This document shows positions 25,801-33,539 of a DNA stretch of 64,000 bases, piece after piece; the first letter of the stretch is position 1; the number at the start of each line of letters is the position of its first letter. Below the pieces are notes generated by a model that saw nothing but the letters and a program-made list of their open reading frames with translations, made no database searches and had not been told where the DNA came from. The DNA is from a virus. Both the position numbers and the translations under genes were made by a program. Location: IMG/VR virus record IMGVR_UViG_3300009151_000035, positions 62,001 to 126,000 of that record. One strand, written 5' to 3'.

Positions 25801-26208
25801 TTGAATGTGAACCCAATTACATTTATTCCGGGTGTGGGTATTACCAACTTTGGTAACAAGACATCAACCACAACTACCACAGCACTGGATCGTATCAACG
25901 TTGCACGCTTGGTAGCATTCTTGCGCGGACGCCTGGAAGAAATTGGCAAATTGTATCTGTTCGAACCTAACGATCAGATCACACGTAACGAAATCACCAA
26001 CACTTGCAACAGCTTGATGGTTGATTTGATTGCCAAACGTGCTATCTATGACTACTTGGTTGTTTGCGACTTGAGCAACAACACGCCAGCTCGTATTGAC
26101 CGCAACGAATTGTGGGTTGATATTGCTATTGAACCAGTTAAGGCTGTGGAGTTCATCTACATTCCTCTGCGTATCAAGAACACTGGAGACATAGCAGCAG
26201 GCCTGTAA
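22885..26208 (+). CDS. 18: Tail sheath protein gp18
   Basis: A 1,107-residue protein. The start MALISPGVQVTVIDESQY is the classic myovirus sheath N-terminus (SPGV-V-E). The C-terminal 200 residues are the conserved sheath core: DVLYSLNVNPITFIPGVGI, ALDRINVARLVAFLRGRLEE, YLFEPNDQITRNEITNTCNS, and EPVKAVEFIYIPLRIKNTGD. Sheath subunits polymerise around the tail tube and contract at infection. The protein is much longer than T4 gp18 (659 aa). The extra ~450 residues in the middle contain repeated W-rich beta motifs (GAYWLDTSTSVWGIQEWN, GSVWNNVSP, GRLWYYSTPS, GDLWVDTSDL), probably surface-exposed decorations. A consensus late promoter precedes it and a terminator follows. Confidence 0.95.
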   Translation: MALISPGVQVTVIDESQYIPSAVNTVPYFVIATAQNKVSGAGVGVAAGTTAANANKTYLITSQRDLTATFGVPFFYNTTTGTPINGYELNEYGLLAAYSSLGISNRAYVQRVDIDLTELTASLTRPTGTPADGAYWLDTSTSVWGIQEWNQSTGQFELVTPLLITNASDVTESTSGTTGQPVYTPNTTVGSIGDYAIVSLGQAEAIFNVGWYKNSSNVWVTVGGPAWQSSYPTIQGNVTNPTLTAGQSIFINGTSVSVPAIPDNTLAGFVTAVNNATIVGVTAAAVSGKFVIYANDLATNDGSTASGGIVSIQPNAGGTALCTALGISAIEYLTPIFLSAYSYQAPRWNTSGPTPRPTGSVWNNVSPANNGLAVQLKQYSAALGEWVLQSCPAYFSTTAAINAFDPSGGGKNIPVGTLWVQPNANFAETAPLPSQGYEFYRQTAFGQTIVTGTTTPGSNSDPLFVAGNRFTISASQAGSTVANTATVILSGTSVASFIADISAANVPYVSASVNSAGNIVFTHSQGGVIALSPVIGYGTPILTAGYTANTTFCRLSVTNYTTLLLTNFCSDPEFKYTSSATAPYQDPADGRLWYYSTPSQVDIMIQNGGAWRGYQNVTNDVRGYDLTQTNASGPICAATAPVTQNDVSASALVYGDLWVDTSDLENYPMLYRWEAVSGVDQWVSVNTTDQVTQNGVLFADARWAPNGTTNPVSDPIPTIVSLLTSNYLDLDAPSSALYPQGMLLWNTRRSGYNVKSYQNNYFNATTFPDATLPAVTSTWLTASGNKQDGSMYAGRLAQRQMVVAAMKSGIDTSQGAREDTAQYTLIASPAYPELIPNMIALSNERNNTLFVVGDTPMRLPATGADITTWATNNNGVGTVAGDGQSSTSNYAATFYPSCTTTDLSGNTVVTAPSHMMVRTIIRSDEVSYPWLAPAGTRRGVVDNATQIGYINGATGEFQPIGVNQGLRDVLYSLNVNPITFIPGVGITNFGNKTSTTTTTALDRINVARLVAFLRGRLEEIGKLYLFEPNDQITRNEITNTCNSLMVDLIAKRAIYDYLVVCDLSNNTPARIDRNELWVDIAIEPVKAVEFIYIPLRIKNTGDIAAGL

Positions 26209-26212
26209 AAGT

Positions 26213-26236
26213 GGGGTTCAAGGACCCTATTTTTTG
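26213..26236 (+). terminator. Rho-independent terminator after tail sheath
   Basis: A short stem GGGGT/ACCCT (one G-U pair) with a 6-base loop is followed by ATTTTTTG. It lies 5 bases after the sheath stop codon and before the separate late promoter of the tail tube gene. Confidence 0.65.
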
Positions 26237-26249
26237 ACCTCAAGTCTAA

Positions 26250-26257
26250 GATAAATA
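26250..26257 (+). promoter_or_regulatory. T4-type late promoter element for tail tube
   Basis: GATAAATA lies 19 bases before the tail tube ATG with AGGAG in between. It allows independent, high expression of the tube protein downstream of the sheath terminator. Confidence 0.7.
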
Positions 26258-26276
26258 AAACTAGGAGATATATACA

Positions 26277-26912
26277 ATGCCAAGTTCATCATTAAACAAA
26301 ATGACAGTACCGCTTGCAAGCGATCAAAGCTCAAGCACCCAAGGTCTGTTAATGCCAAAACTTAGATATCGCTTTAGAGTGATGTTTGAGAATTTGGGAG
26401 TTTCAACACCAACAACAGAGTTAACCAAGCAGGTTGTGAGCTTTGCTCGACCTAACTTGACGTTTGAAGCAATCACATTACCAATTTACAATTCAACATT
26501 GAAGTTGGCTGGTCGTCATAGCTGGGCAGACGTTGCTGTTGAGATCCGTGATGATGCATCAGGTAATGTGTCCAAATTGATTGGCGAACAAATCCAGAAA
26601 CAAATGGACTTCTTGGAAATGAGTTCAGCTGCATCTGGTATTGACTACAAATTCTTGACCAAGTTAGAAATGCTTGACGGTGGCAACGGTGCCAACGAGC
26701 CAGTAGTCCTTGAGTCATGGGAACTGTATGGTTGCTATATTGTGAGTGCAGACTACGGTCCAATGAACTATGGTACCAATGAAGCAGTAGCAATCACCAT
26801 GAACATCTCTTATGACAACGCCAACCAAGGCAATCAAGGTGGTGGCGGTATTGGTGGTGTTATCGGCCGTACTGTGAACGACGTTGTTACAGGTATCGGC
26901 ACAGGACCCTAA
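26277..26912 (+). CDS. 19: Tail tube protein gp19
   Basis: A 211-residue protein matching the T4 gp19 tail tube family: LRYRFRVMFENLGVS, TKQVVSFARPNLTFEAITLP, YNSTLKLAGRHSWADVAVEI, RDDASGNVSKLIGEQIQKQMDF, and WELYGCYIVSADYGPMNYG. It stacks as hexameric rings to form the inner tube through which DNA passes. The length is slightly above T4 gp19 (163 aa), with a Gly-rich C-terminal tail (GNQGGGGIGGVIG). A strong AGGAG precedes the ATG. The next gene follows after 10 bases. Confidence 0.92.
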   Translation: MPSSSLNKMTVPLASDQSSSTQGLLMPKLRYRFRVMFENLGVSTPTTELTKQVVSFARPNLTFEAITLPIYNSTLKLAGRHSWADVAVEIRDDASGNVSKLIGEQIQKQMDFLEMSSAASGIDYKFLTKLEMLDGGNGANEPVVLESWELYGCYIVSADYGPMNYGTNEAVAITMNISYDNANQGNQGGGGIGGVIGRTVNDVVTGIGTGP

Positions 26913-26922
26913 GGTCTAATCA

Positions 26923-28113
26923 ATGTCTAGCTTCGGCCAGGACTTTCTTAAAGGCTTTACTGCGACAAACAGCTTGCGTGACTACACTCACGCAAGTAAA
27001 ACTTTTCGCACTAATGCCTACGAACTCAAACCCAGATTTAAGTTTTTATTTCATGTTCAATTTTCATTGAACTACAATCAGATACCTGCATTGAAAAATA
27101 GTAAAATTTTTAATCCTGAGAATATTTCTAATCTTAGTTTGGCGGTAAAAACAGTTGACTTGCCCAAATACAATATTGATGTTGCTACGTTGAATCAATA
27201 CAACCGCAAAAGAATTGTACAAACTAAAATCAACTATGAACCAGTAAACATTACATTTCATGATGATGGCGGCGACAACATACGTGAAATGTGGTATCAG
27301 TATTATTCTTACTACTACAAAGATCCAGCACAACAATACATTTCAAATGCTCCAACCGAGTATGGCACAGTTGGTCTAAATGCTACCAAAACAAATGGAT
27401 TCAGCTATAACAATCGAGACATCTATCAACAGAACCGTGTGGGCAGTGTGAATGACTGGGGATACATTGGCGAAAACTTCATGGACGGCACACAAACAGC
27501 AAGTGGCAAGCCACCATTCTTTAGAGACATTCAGATCATTGGATTTGATCAACACAAGTATGCTAGATACATCTTGATCAATCCATTGATCACCAACTGG
27601 AACCATGACACTTACGATTATTCACAAGGTAATGGAACCATGCAACATACCATGACCATACGCTACGAAACTGTGAAATACCTCAACGGTGGACTTGGTA
27701 AACCGGATACCAATATTCGTTGGCCAGACGCAGCACACTATGATGAAGTACCAAGTCCATTGGCACGTGCAGGATCCACTGCAACTATTTTTGGGCAAGG
27801 TGGTCTTTTAAGCACAGGCGAAGGCATCCTGGCAGACTTAGAATCAGGATCAGTGGCAGGCTTGATTGGTGCAGCACAAAAGGCTGGCGCAGCCTACAAC
27901 ACATTCAAAGGAAAGAATTTGCAATCTATTGTGCAAAGTGAAGCTATATCATTGGGCAAACAAGTTATCAGTCAAAATGGTGCCAATGCAGTTAGAGCGG
28001 TGATAAACAAAGCTGATGGTTGGGCGTTTCCTGTACAGTCAACTCAACGAGCATATACTCGAGTTATAAATTCAGCAGCAGCAACTGGTGACGACCTTAG
28101 AGGACTTATATAA
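26923..28113 (+). CDS. Tail-tube-fold protein, candidate tube initiator or baseplate-tube junction protein
   Basis: A 396-residue protein. Its first ~260 residues resemble the gp19/gp54 tube fold: ELKPRFKFLFHVQFSLNYNQ, SLAVKTVDLPKYNIDVATLN, QTKINYEPVNITFHDDGGDN, IREMWYQYYSYYYKDPAQQY, and later INPLITNWNHDTYDY and MTIRYETVKYLNGG. The C-terminal ~130 residues are low-complexity and Ala/Gly-rich. In T4, gp48 and gp54 start tube assembly on the baseplate and share the tube fold. The position directly after gp19 supports such a role, but I cannot choose between gp48, gp54 and a second tube subunit. Confidence 0.7.
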   Translation: MSSFGQDFLKGFTATNSLRDYTHASKTFRTNAYELKPRFKFLFHVQFSLNYNQIPALKNSKIFNPENISNLSLAVKTVDLPKYNIDVATLNQYNRKRIVQTKINYEPVNITFHDDGGDNIREMWYQYYSYYYKDPAQQYISNAPTEYGTVGLNATKTNGFSYNNRDIYQQNRVGSVNDWGYIGENFMDGTQTASGKPPFFRDIQIIGFDQHKYARYILINPLITNWNHDTYDYSQGNGTMQHTMTIRYETVKYLNGGLGKPDTNIRWPDAAHYDEVPSPLARAGSTATIFGQGGLLSTGEGILADLESGSVAGLIGAAQKAGAAYNTFKGKNLQSIVQSEAISLGKQVISQNGANAVRAVINKADGWAFPVQSTQRAYTRVINSAAATGDDLRGLI

Positions 28114-28478
28114 TGTCTACAGGTTCAGTCAATTACACCAATACCAATCTTGATCAAACTGTGCGAGTGTTTGACAGATTCTACAACTTTGAAGCCAATG
28201 TGCCTGCTGCTGAGTATGATATTGTGTTGAGTTTTTTTAAACAACAAATGGGAGATGCCAGAGTAGCAGGCAACTTCACAGTGAGTTTGTTTCAAGTGGC
28301 AGAACAAACCAATATTCCGGCACTTACACTGTTAGACAGTTTTCAAGGTGTAGATGTCATGACAATAAATCTCAACATGGCCTACTATCTAAACAATATC
28401 CGCAGCAGAGCCACACTACTGGGTGTAAATGTACAACCGGTACCCAACTACTATGCTGCCAGAACAGTGCTTCAATGA
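28113..28478 (+). CDS. Small conserved structural protein, unknown role
   Basis: A 121-residue protein (MSTGSVNYTNTNLDQTVRVF, YDIVLSFFKQQMGDARVAGN, FTVSLFQVAEQTNIPALTLL, AYYLNNIRSRATLLGV, PNYYAARTVLQ). I recognise the pattern from the same genomic position in T4-like marine phages but know of no assigned function. The ATG overlaps the previous stop by one base (TAATG), and its own stop overlaps the gp4 start (ATGA), so all three are translationally coupled. Probably a minor tail or neck component. Confidence 0.65.
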   Translation: MSTGSVNYTNTNLDQTVRVFDRFYNFEANVPAAEYDIVLSFFKQQMGDARVAGNFTVSLFQVAEQTNIPALTLLDSFQGVDVMTINLNMAYYLNNIRSRATLLGVNVQPVPNYYAARTVLQ

Positions 28479-28906
28479 GCAAGTGGGCACAAGGCGTCTA
28501 TCAAGTTATCAACCCTAAGAAATATGTGGGCCAAGGCATGCCCAGATATCGATCAGGTTGGGAACATTCATTCATGCGTTTTTGCGATACCAATGACAAC
28601 ATCATGCAATGGGCCAGTGAAAGCATCCGCATTCCTTATCTGCATCCACTAACTGGCAAAATGACCACGTATGTGCCAGATTTTTTGATCACTTACAAAA
28701 CTCGTGACCACACACTTCGAGCGGAGTTGATTGAAATTAAACCCAAAGGTCAAAGCGCCATCACTGAAGGCCAAAAGCCCAGAGACCGTGCCGTAGTAGC
28801 CGTAAACTACGCCAAATGGGACGCTGCGGTCAAATGGTGCAGAAATCAAGGCTTGACTTTTAGGGTAATAACTGAAGACGATATGTTTAAGAACGGTAAA
28901 GCATAG
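28475..28906 (+). CDS. 4: Head completion protein gp4
   Basis: A 143-residue protein matching T4 gp4 (head completion, also called gp50/gp4). It has YRSGWEHSFMRFCDTNDNIM, QWASESIRIPYLHPLTGKMT, YVPDFLITYKTRDHTLRAEL, IEIKPKGQSA, KWDAAVKWCRNQGLTFRVIT and EDD. The PDF...E-x-K arrangement (D near 68, E-I-K near 88) is the restriction-endonuclease-like core found in this family and in TnsA-type nucleases. The protein acts after DNA packaging, before tails attach. Length is close to T4 gp4 (150 aa). Starts by ATGA overlap. Confidence 0.88.
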   Translation: MSKWAQGVYQVINPKKYVGQGMPRYRSGWEHSFMRFCDTNDNIMQWASESIRIPYLHPLTGKMTTYVPDFLITYKTRDHTLRAELIEIKPKGQSAITEGQKPRDRAVVAVNYAKWDAAVKWCRNQGLTFRVITEDDMFKNGKA

Positions 28907-28908
28907 CC

Positions 28909-28916
28909 ACTAAATA
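28909..28916 (+). promoter_or_regulatory. T4-type late promoter element, short spacing
   Basis: ACTAAATA followed by TGGC and the ATG of gp16 (4 bases). No Shine-Dalgarno sequence is present. Confidence 0.5.
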
Positions 28917-28920
28917 TGGC

Positions 28921-29412
28921 ATGACGAGAAAACTCGAAGAACTTTTTGATTTACCACCCTCCACTGAAGAAGTGGATGTTGCTGTTCCTTCAATAGCAGA
29001 AAATCGCACCGCCATCCAAACACTAGATGATGCTATCAATAAGATAGACGCTGCCTTGCCGGCTGTGCGTGGCTTGGAGTCCACTGACCAAGAAATGGAC
29101 GAACTAGCTGGCCTAGCTACTGCCAGCTACCGAGACCTGATGGACCTTGGCATGCAGGTAGACTCAAGATTTGCTAGTGAAATATTTGGTGTAGCCAGCA
29201 ACATGCTAGGCCATGCTATCACAGCCAAAACAGCCAAGCTGGACAAAAAACTCAAGATGATCGACTTGCAGATGAAAAAAATGCGATTGGATCAGCAACA
29301 AGCGGACAAAGATCCAGAGGCCACTGCACAGCAAGGCCAAGGCCATGTGCTCAGTCGCAATGAATTGCTGGAAAGAATTCTGGGTAAGAATCAAAACGCT
29401 CAAAAAGAATAA
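28921..29412 (+). CDS. 16: Terminase small subunit gp16
   Basis: A 163-residue acidic, mostly helical protein. MTRKLEELFDLPPS at the N-terminus, ENRTAIQTLDDAINKIDAAL, then DLMDLGMQVDSRFASEIFGV, ASNMLGHAITAKTAKLDKKL and a coiled-coil-like KMIDLQMKKMRLDQQQA, ending NELLERILGKNQNAQKE. This matches the DNA-packaging gp16 family of T4-like phages, whose central coiled coil forms a ring that regulates the gp17 motor. Length equals that of T4 gp16 (164 aa). gp17 is unusually distant, about 10 kb downstream, because cargo genes intervene. Confidence 0.87.
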   Translation: MTRKLEELFDLPPSTEEVDVAVPSIAENRTAIQTLDDAINKIDAALPAVRGLESTDQEMDELAGLATASYRDLMDLGMQVDSRFASEIFGVASNMLGHAITAKTAKLDKKLKMIDLQMKKMRLDQQQADKDPEATAQQGQGHVLSRNELLERILGKNQNAQKE

Positions 29413-29415
29413 ATA
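29408..29415 (+). promoter_or_regulatory. T4-type late promoter element
   Basis: AATAAATA overlaps the gp16 stop codon and lies 17 bases before the ATG at 29433, with AGGA in between. Confidence 0.6.
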
Positions 29416-29432
29416 TATCACAGGAACCTGAC

Positions 29433-30041
29433 ATGAAACCATTTGCCAAATATCTAGCAGAAAGTGAACGCACATACGATTATCGTATCAAAATGTGCGG
29501 TCGCATTCCGGACGATCTTGTGCGTCAACTCAAATCAAAACTGGATCAATTTGACCCAGCCAAACTGGGCGACGTCAAGACTACTCCTATTCAAAAGATC
29601 CTCACAGACTTTCCAAACAATCAGAATGACGCTGTGACAATGTTTGATGTGAGTTTCAAGTATCCAGCAATTGAGCCACAGATCAAACAGTTGTTTCAAA
29701 TGCTAGGTGGTGATCCCAATCTTATTGTGATGCAAACACAGCCACACGTGGATGGACTTGTTGATGAGATGGACAAAATTGAATCTGAAAACAAAGACCT
29801 GTTGGCAGACACAGATTACCCTGCAGACAATGCTGAACAACGAGCACTCAAGAAAGACTACTCAGCCGGACCATATGATCATGCTGTGTTGAAGAATGCT
29901 TACCGCAGTGATTTCACAGTGGCTGGTGGTCGGACACCTCCTGCCAAGACCACTAACCAACTTCCCCAGGGCAACAAAAGCCCTATGACCAATATCAAGC
30001 GTCAACCCAAGCCTGCAACCGGCGCCAACCCAAGAGGATAA
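29433..30041 (+). CDS. Probable virion structural protein, unknown role
   Basis: A 202-residue protein. After an N-terminal MKPFAKYLAESERTYDYRIK comes CGRIPDDLVRQLKSKLDQFD, TTPIQKILTDFPN, and MFDVSFKYPAIEPQIKQLFQ. The last 60 residues are low-complexity. Proteins with this YDYRIK...TPIQ...DFPN...MFDV pattern occur beside packaging genes in T4-like marine phages; no function is known to me. The first ten residues resemble T4 capsid-targeting peptides, with a possible cleavage after LAE (see findings). The start has a clear AGGA Shine-Dalgarno and its own late promoter. Confidence 0.62.
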   Translation: MKPFAKYLAESERTYDYRIKMCGRIPDDLVRQLKSKLDQFDPAKLGDVKTTPIQKILTDFPNNQNDAVTMFDVSFKYPAIEPQIKQLFQMLGGDPNLIVMQTQPHVDGLVDEMDKIESENKDLLADTDYPADNAEQRALKKDYSAGPYDHAVLKNAYRSDFTVAGGRTPPAKTTNQLPQGNKSPMTNIKRQPKPATGANPRG

Positions 30042-30045
30042 TGAA

Positions 30046-32289
30046 ATGACATTTTTTTACGACTTAAACAAAAAGCTGGACGAGATTCGTGCCACACCTA
30101 GCAAGACACATGGCCAGTTGAACGAGCAGTCAGCACCTGCGCATAAATCAAAGAGTCAGTTAACACAAGCACTCAATGAGCGTGACATGGGCAAGCACAA
30201 CAATGCCACAACAGGCTTCAAAGCACTGGCTAAGAAAGCTGGCGGCGGTGAAAAAGGCAACAAGATTGCCGGTGCACAATTCCAGAAGATGAAGAAGGCC
30301 GGTCAACTAGAAGAACAAACAGTTGAAGAAAGTCTTAAAGACAAAGCCAAGTTGGTAGGTCATTTGGCCAAAGATATGGCAAGAAAAGGTCTTGAAAAGT
30401 TGGGTCACGGCGACGACGAAGCCATGCGCAAAGATTTGCAAAAGAAAGTGGGCATGCCACAAACAGGCAAGAAGCCTGGCGCTACAGAAGACTATGGCCC
30501 AATGGAAGCTGGTGCTCCAATGACAGGCAAGCAGAAGTCATTTGCTGACAAGATTGCTGTCGCCAAAAAAGAAGTTGACGAGCGCATTGGTGATGTGGCT
30601 GCCGAAGCTATTAAAAATGCATTGAGCCCCAAGCAAAAGAAAATGGCTGCATTGGGCGGCAACCCAAAAAGAATTGATGGTCCTGATCTTGCTGCGTTGC
30701 GCAAAGGTGCTGACATGGGCGAAGATGACGATAATAATCCGTTTACATCATACAAGAAGCCTCGCAAAGACGTTCCTCAAGTTGGGTCAGTTGAACGTGG
30801 TGCCAAGCACGATATCAAACACAGCACCTCAGATCCAAGATATACAGGCCGTACTGTAACACGCCGCACAGATGACCAAGGGCATTCAGTAGGCGCCGAT
30901 GATGATGCAGACACACAAGCAGGACCACGCGGACGCGGACGTCCCAAGGGTACCAAACAAAGTATTGGTGCCAAGGGACCATCAGGTCGTTCAAAGTTGA
31001 TGACAAAAGAAAATGACCGTGATCCAGGCGAATACGATCAAGAAGGCGACATGGCCAAAGACAGTATCAAGACTGTGGTACGTCATGCACAGGCCTTGGA
31101 AAAGATCCTAGGCGACAACGACAACTTGCCAGAATGGGTGCAAGCCAAGTTGGCCAAGATTGAAGGCATGATGACTGCTGTGGATGACTACATGCAGAAT
31201 CAATCCGGCGATGAAGAAATGGCCATGGGCGAAGAGTCTACAAACAAACGTGACAACCGTGCTGAAAAGGCCGGTAAGAAAGTTACCAAGGACATTGAGT
31301 ACGACGAGAAGAAGAAAGATGGGATCCATGGTAAAAAGCGTGGCTCAGAAGATGCCAAGGCCGAAAAAGCCGGTAAGAAAGTAGCCAAGGACATTGAGTA
31401 CGACGAAAAGAAAGACAAAAAAGAAGACAAGCCTAAGAAAGTAAAAGAGCAAGGCGGAGCAGAAACTCCTACAGCATCAAGTGGCTTCAGCTTTGGACAA
31501 GGCATTTACGATTCAATGAATCGTGAACTGGAAAAGATGATTGCTGAATCTATGAGCGTGAACATGAGCGACTCAACCGAAGGTGGCAAGAGTTTGACCA
31601 TCACTGCCACAGACGAAGATGCACTCAAGCTGGCTGGTTTGCTTAAAAATGCAGGCCTGGGTGGCGGTGAGCAAATGGGTCAAGAAATGGGCCACGGTGA
31701 TGAACACGGTCATAGTGAAGAGCCATGCCCAAGTTGCGGCATGAGTGATTGCGGATGTGGCGATATTGACGAAGCCCTAGCTGAAAACAATCCAGATTGG
31801 CCAACTGACCAAACAGGCACAGAAGATGCCATGATGTATAGTGATGGATTGAACGGTCCTAAGTCAACTGGTCAATCACAGGTGCCAGTATTGGCCAGTC
31901 AAGAAGACCGCCAACACACATACGAAGAAGATGAAGCTCTTCGTAGAATGATGGAAATGGCTGGTGTTCAGCAAGACAATCTCAAGCCATGGGAACGCAC
32001 CATGAAAGAAGATGCCGAAGAGGAAGAACTTGACGAAGCTGAGAAATGTTCAGCTTGCGATTGCGATCCATGCGAGTGTGACGAGTCTGTGACAGAAAGT
32101 TTTGAACAGATGCTGAGCCGCATGCGTGACATTGCCGGCATCCGAGAAGCCAAGAAGCCTGACTTCCCCGACTTAGACAAAGATGGCGACAAAAAAGAGC
32201 CAATGAAAAAAGCTGTTGCTGACAAAGAAAAAAAAGTTGAAGAAAGTATATTTGCTTTGACCAATCAATGGCGAGCCTACAAGGGGTAA
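30046..32289 (+). CDS. Large charged structural protein with AT-hook-like and Cys-rich segments
   Basis: A 747-residue, highly charged, low-complexity protein with many KK and EE runs. Near residues 293-303 is GRGRPKGTK, an AT-hook-like DNA-minor-groove motif. Residues ~400-475 hold a near-duplicate unit: AEKAGKKVTKDIEYDEKK and, 40 residues later, AEKAGKKVAKDIEYDEKK. Two Cys clusters follow (CPSCGMSDCGCG and CSACDCDPCEC) and may bind metal. Near the end DLDKDGDKKEP has the DxDxDG calcium-loop pattern. I recognise no catalytic domain. Similar charged proteins occur in the structural block of marine T4-like phages. Inferred role: internal head or scaffold-associated DNA-binding protein. Confidence 0.6.
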   Translation: MTFFYDLNKKLDEIRATPSKTHGQLNEQSAPAHKSKSQLTQALNERDMGKHNNATTGFKALAKKAGGGEKGNKIAGAQFQKMKKAGQLEEQTVEESLKDKAKLVGHLAKDMARKGLEKLGHGDDEAMRKDLQKKVGMPQTGKKPGATEDYGPMEAGAPMTGKQKSFADKIAVAKKEVDERIGDVAAEAIKNALSPKQKKMAALGGNPKRIDGPDLAALRKGADMGEDDDNNPFTSYKKPRKDVPQVGSVERGAKHDIKHSTSDPRYTGRTVTRRTDDQGHSVGADDDADTQAGPRGRGRPKGTKQSIGAKGPSGRSKLMTKENDRDPGEYDQEGDMAKDSIKTVVRHAQALEKILGDNDNLPEWVQAKLAKIEGMMTAVDDYMQNQSGDEEMAMGEESTNKRDNRAEKAGKKVTKDIEYDEKKKDGIHGKKRGSEDAKAEKAGKKVAKDIEYDEKKDKKEDKPKKVKEQGGAETPTASSGFSFGQGIYDSMNRELEKMIAESMSVNMSDSTEGGKSLTITATDEDALKLAGLLKNAGLGGGEQMGQEMGHGDEHGHSEEPCPSCGMSDCGCGDIDEALAENNPDWPTDQTGTEDAMMYSDGLNGPKSTGQSQVPVLASQEDRQHTYEEDEALRRMMEMAGVQQDNLKPWERTMKEDAEEEELDEAEKCSACDCDPCECDESVTESFEQMLSRMRDIAGIREAKKPDFPDLDKDGDKKEPMKKAVADKEKKVEESIFALTNQWRAYKG

Positions 32290-32294
32290 AAATC

Positions 32295-32468
32295 ATGACA
32301 CCATACAGTGAAATTGCAGCCGAACTAGCACAACGCAAAGCCAATGAATATGTGCCTCCGTCAATTCCTTCGGTGAGACAACAACCCGTGGAAATTCCCG
32401 GAGTGATGTATCAAACTCGTGAACTATTTCAACCCGTGGTCAGTCAGCCCAACAAGGATAACAAATAA
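32295..32468 (+). CDS. Small proline-rich protein, unknown function
   Basis: A 57-residue protein, MTPYSEIAAELAQRKANEY followed by a Pro-rich stretch, ending PVVSQPNKDNK. ATG at 32295 is chosen because the alternative at 32268 lies inside the preceding gene. Its TAA shares a base with the next ATG, so it sits in a coupled chain of small late genes. No domain is recognised. Confidence 0.55.
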   Translation: MTPYSEIAAELAQRKANEYVPPSIPSVRQQPVEIPGVMYQTRELFQPVVSQPNKDNK

Positions 32469-32767
32469 TGGCTATTCAAGTAATCAAAGACACAGCAGGT
32501 AATGTGTTGTGGACAACAGACAAAGCGCAAATCAATTCTGAAAGCACTAATGTTACCTATCAAGTGTTCGCTACTGCTCTGGGCACTGCTAATGCTGTAG
32601 GTAATCTATATGCAAATGCAGTAAGTGTACCTAACGGAACCACTCAAGAAATTTATGTAGGTGCAGGCAACTATTTGACCTTGACCGGTAACAATTTTAC
32701 TGCTCTTGCATTAGGCACAGCAAGTTCTGCACAAGAAGGTGTGATCGGGTACGGAAGCAACCCATAA
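32468..32767 (+). CDS. Small beta-rich protein, candidate virion decoration protein
   Basis: A 99-residue protein (MAIQVIKDTAGNVLWTTDKA, VSVPNGTTQEIYVGAGNYLT, ending GVIGYGSNP). The composition is Gly/Thr/Asn-rich with alternating hydrophobic residues, typical of small beta-structured capsid or tail decoration proteins; this is inference. It has no Cys and no catalytic motif. It is coupled by TAATG overlaps on both sides. Confidence 0.55.
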   Translation: MAIQVIKDTAGNVLWTTDKAQINSESTNVTYQVFATALGTANAVGNLYANAVSVPNGTTQEIYVGAGNYLTLTGNNFTALALGTASSAQEGVIGYGSNP

Positions 32768-33150
32768 TGCGAGCACAAGAGTTTGTGACTGAGGATCGCA
32801 AAGGTAAAATACCTGGTGGGCATGATCATGCCATGCCCGGTGCCCATACCATGCGTGACAATGGCGGCTACGATCGTATCAATCATATGAATCGCATGAT
32901 GATGGCAGCTGCCATGCATGATGGCAAGAGTAAAAAAGCCATTCCAAGAGATCAAATGGATCCTGCGTCATGGGTTGAAAAATACAACACAGCACATCCA
33001 TACACCAAAGAAGAAGATAATATGATTCATGGTGCCATGAAAACTATTGGTGCAGAAACTATTCACGCAGTATCAGATCATCGCAGCAGAGAACAACCAG
33101 ACACTCACAAGGTCAGTCCTGTGAAAGGCTTTGCAGGATATCCCCGATGA
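32767..33150 (+). CDS. Candidate internal head protein, paralogue A
   Basis: A 127-residue protein that begins MRAQEFVTEDRKGKIPGG and ends HKVSPVKGFAGYPR. The middle is His/Met-rich (GGHDHAMPGAHTM, INHMNRMMMAAAM) and then has DPASWVEKYNTAHPYTKEED. The next gene shares both the N-terminal pattern MRA(R/Q)EF..E and the C-terminal SPVK.FAGYPR, so the two are paralogues with diverged centres. The N-terminus resembles the T4 internal-protein capsid-targeting peptide (MKTYQEFIAE), cleaved after Glu by the prohead protease. Inferred: packaged into the capsid. The stop overlaps the next ATG by 4 bases. Confidence 0.58.
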   Translation: MRAQEFVTEDRKGKIPGGHDHAMPGAHTMRDNGGYDRINHMNRMMMAAAMHDGKSKKAIPRDQMDPASWVEKYNTAHPYTKEEDNMIHGAMKTIGAETIHAVSDHRSREQPDTHKVSPVKGFAGYPR

Positions 33151-33539
33151 GAGCACGAGAATTTTTCAATGAAGGTCGCACAGGATCATTTACTGCTGAT
33201 GTGGGTCGAGCACTGCCTGGAGCTTTTAAAATTCCTGCTTTAAAAAATCAAGATCCGTATTTGCAATATCGTTTTGGTGTTGCCATTGCTGGTGCCAAAG
33301 GTGCGGCAGCTCGTGCCAGAGATGGCGTGCCACCATTTGATGGCAAAGAGTCAGTGTTTGGTGAAAACGAAATTGTTGTGAGTTATGATCCTGAGGCAGA
33401 AGTCTGGATCAAAGATGCGCTCAAGAGCATGGGCATGCCACCTTCAGACGCCATACGCATTGGCACCCAAGCATCGGAAGAAATGTCTGATGTAGATAAA
33501 ATCAGTCCAGTAAAAGCATTTGCTGGCTATCCACGGTAA
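33147..33539 (+). CDS. Candidate internal head protein, paralogue B
   Basis: A 130-residue protein that begins MRAREFFNEGRTGSFTADVG and ends DKISPVKAFAGYPR. Between these lie YLQYRFGVAIAGAKGAAARA, FGENEIVVSYDPEAEVWIKD and ALKSMGMPPSDAIRI. It shares its terminal motifs with the gene immediately upstream. The alpha/beta-looking centre has no catalytic motif that I can name. The tandem arrangement, the ATGA overlap and the shared tails suggest duplication followed by divergence of a packaged or structural protein. Confidence 0.58.
   Translation: MRAREFFNEGRTGSFTADVGRALPGAFKIPALKNQDPYLQYRFGVAIAGAKGAAARARDGVPPFDGKESVFGENEIVVSYDPEAEVWIKDALKSMGMPPSDAIRIGTQASEEMSDVDKISPVKAFAGYPR

Noticed and set aside
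30492-31505. Minus-strand frames opposite the charged 747-residue protein
   Set aside because: Low-complexity Ser/Leu/Phe products that reflect the Lys/Glu/Asp codons of the real gene.
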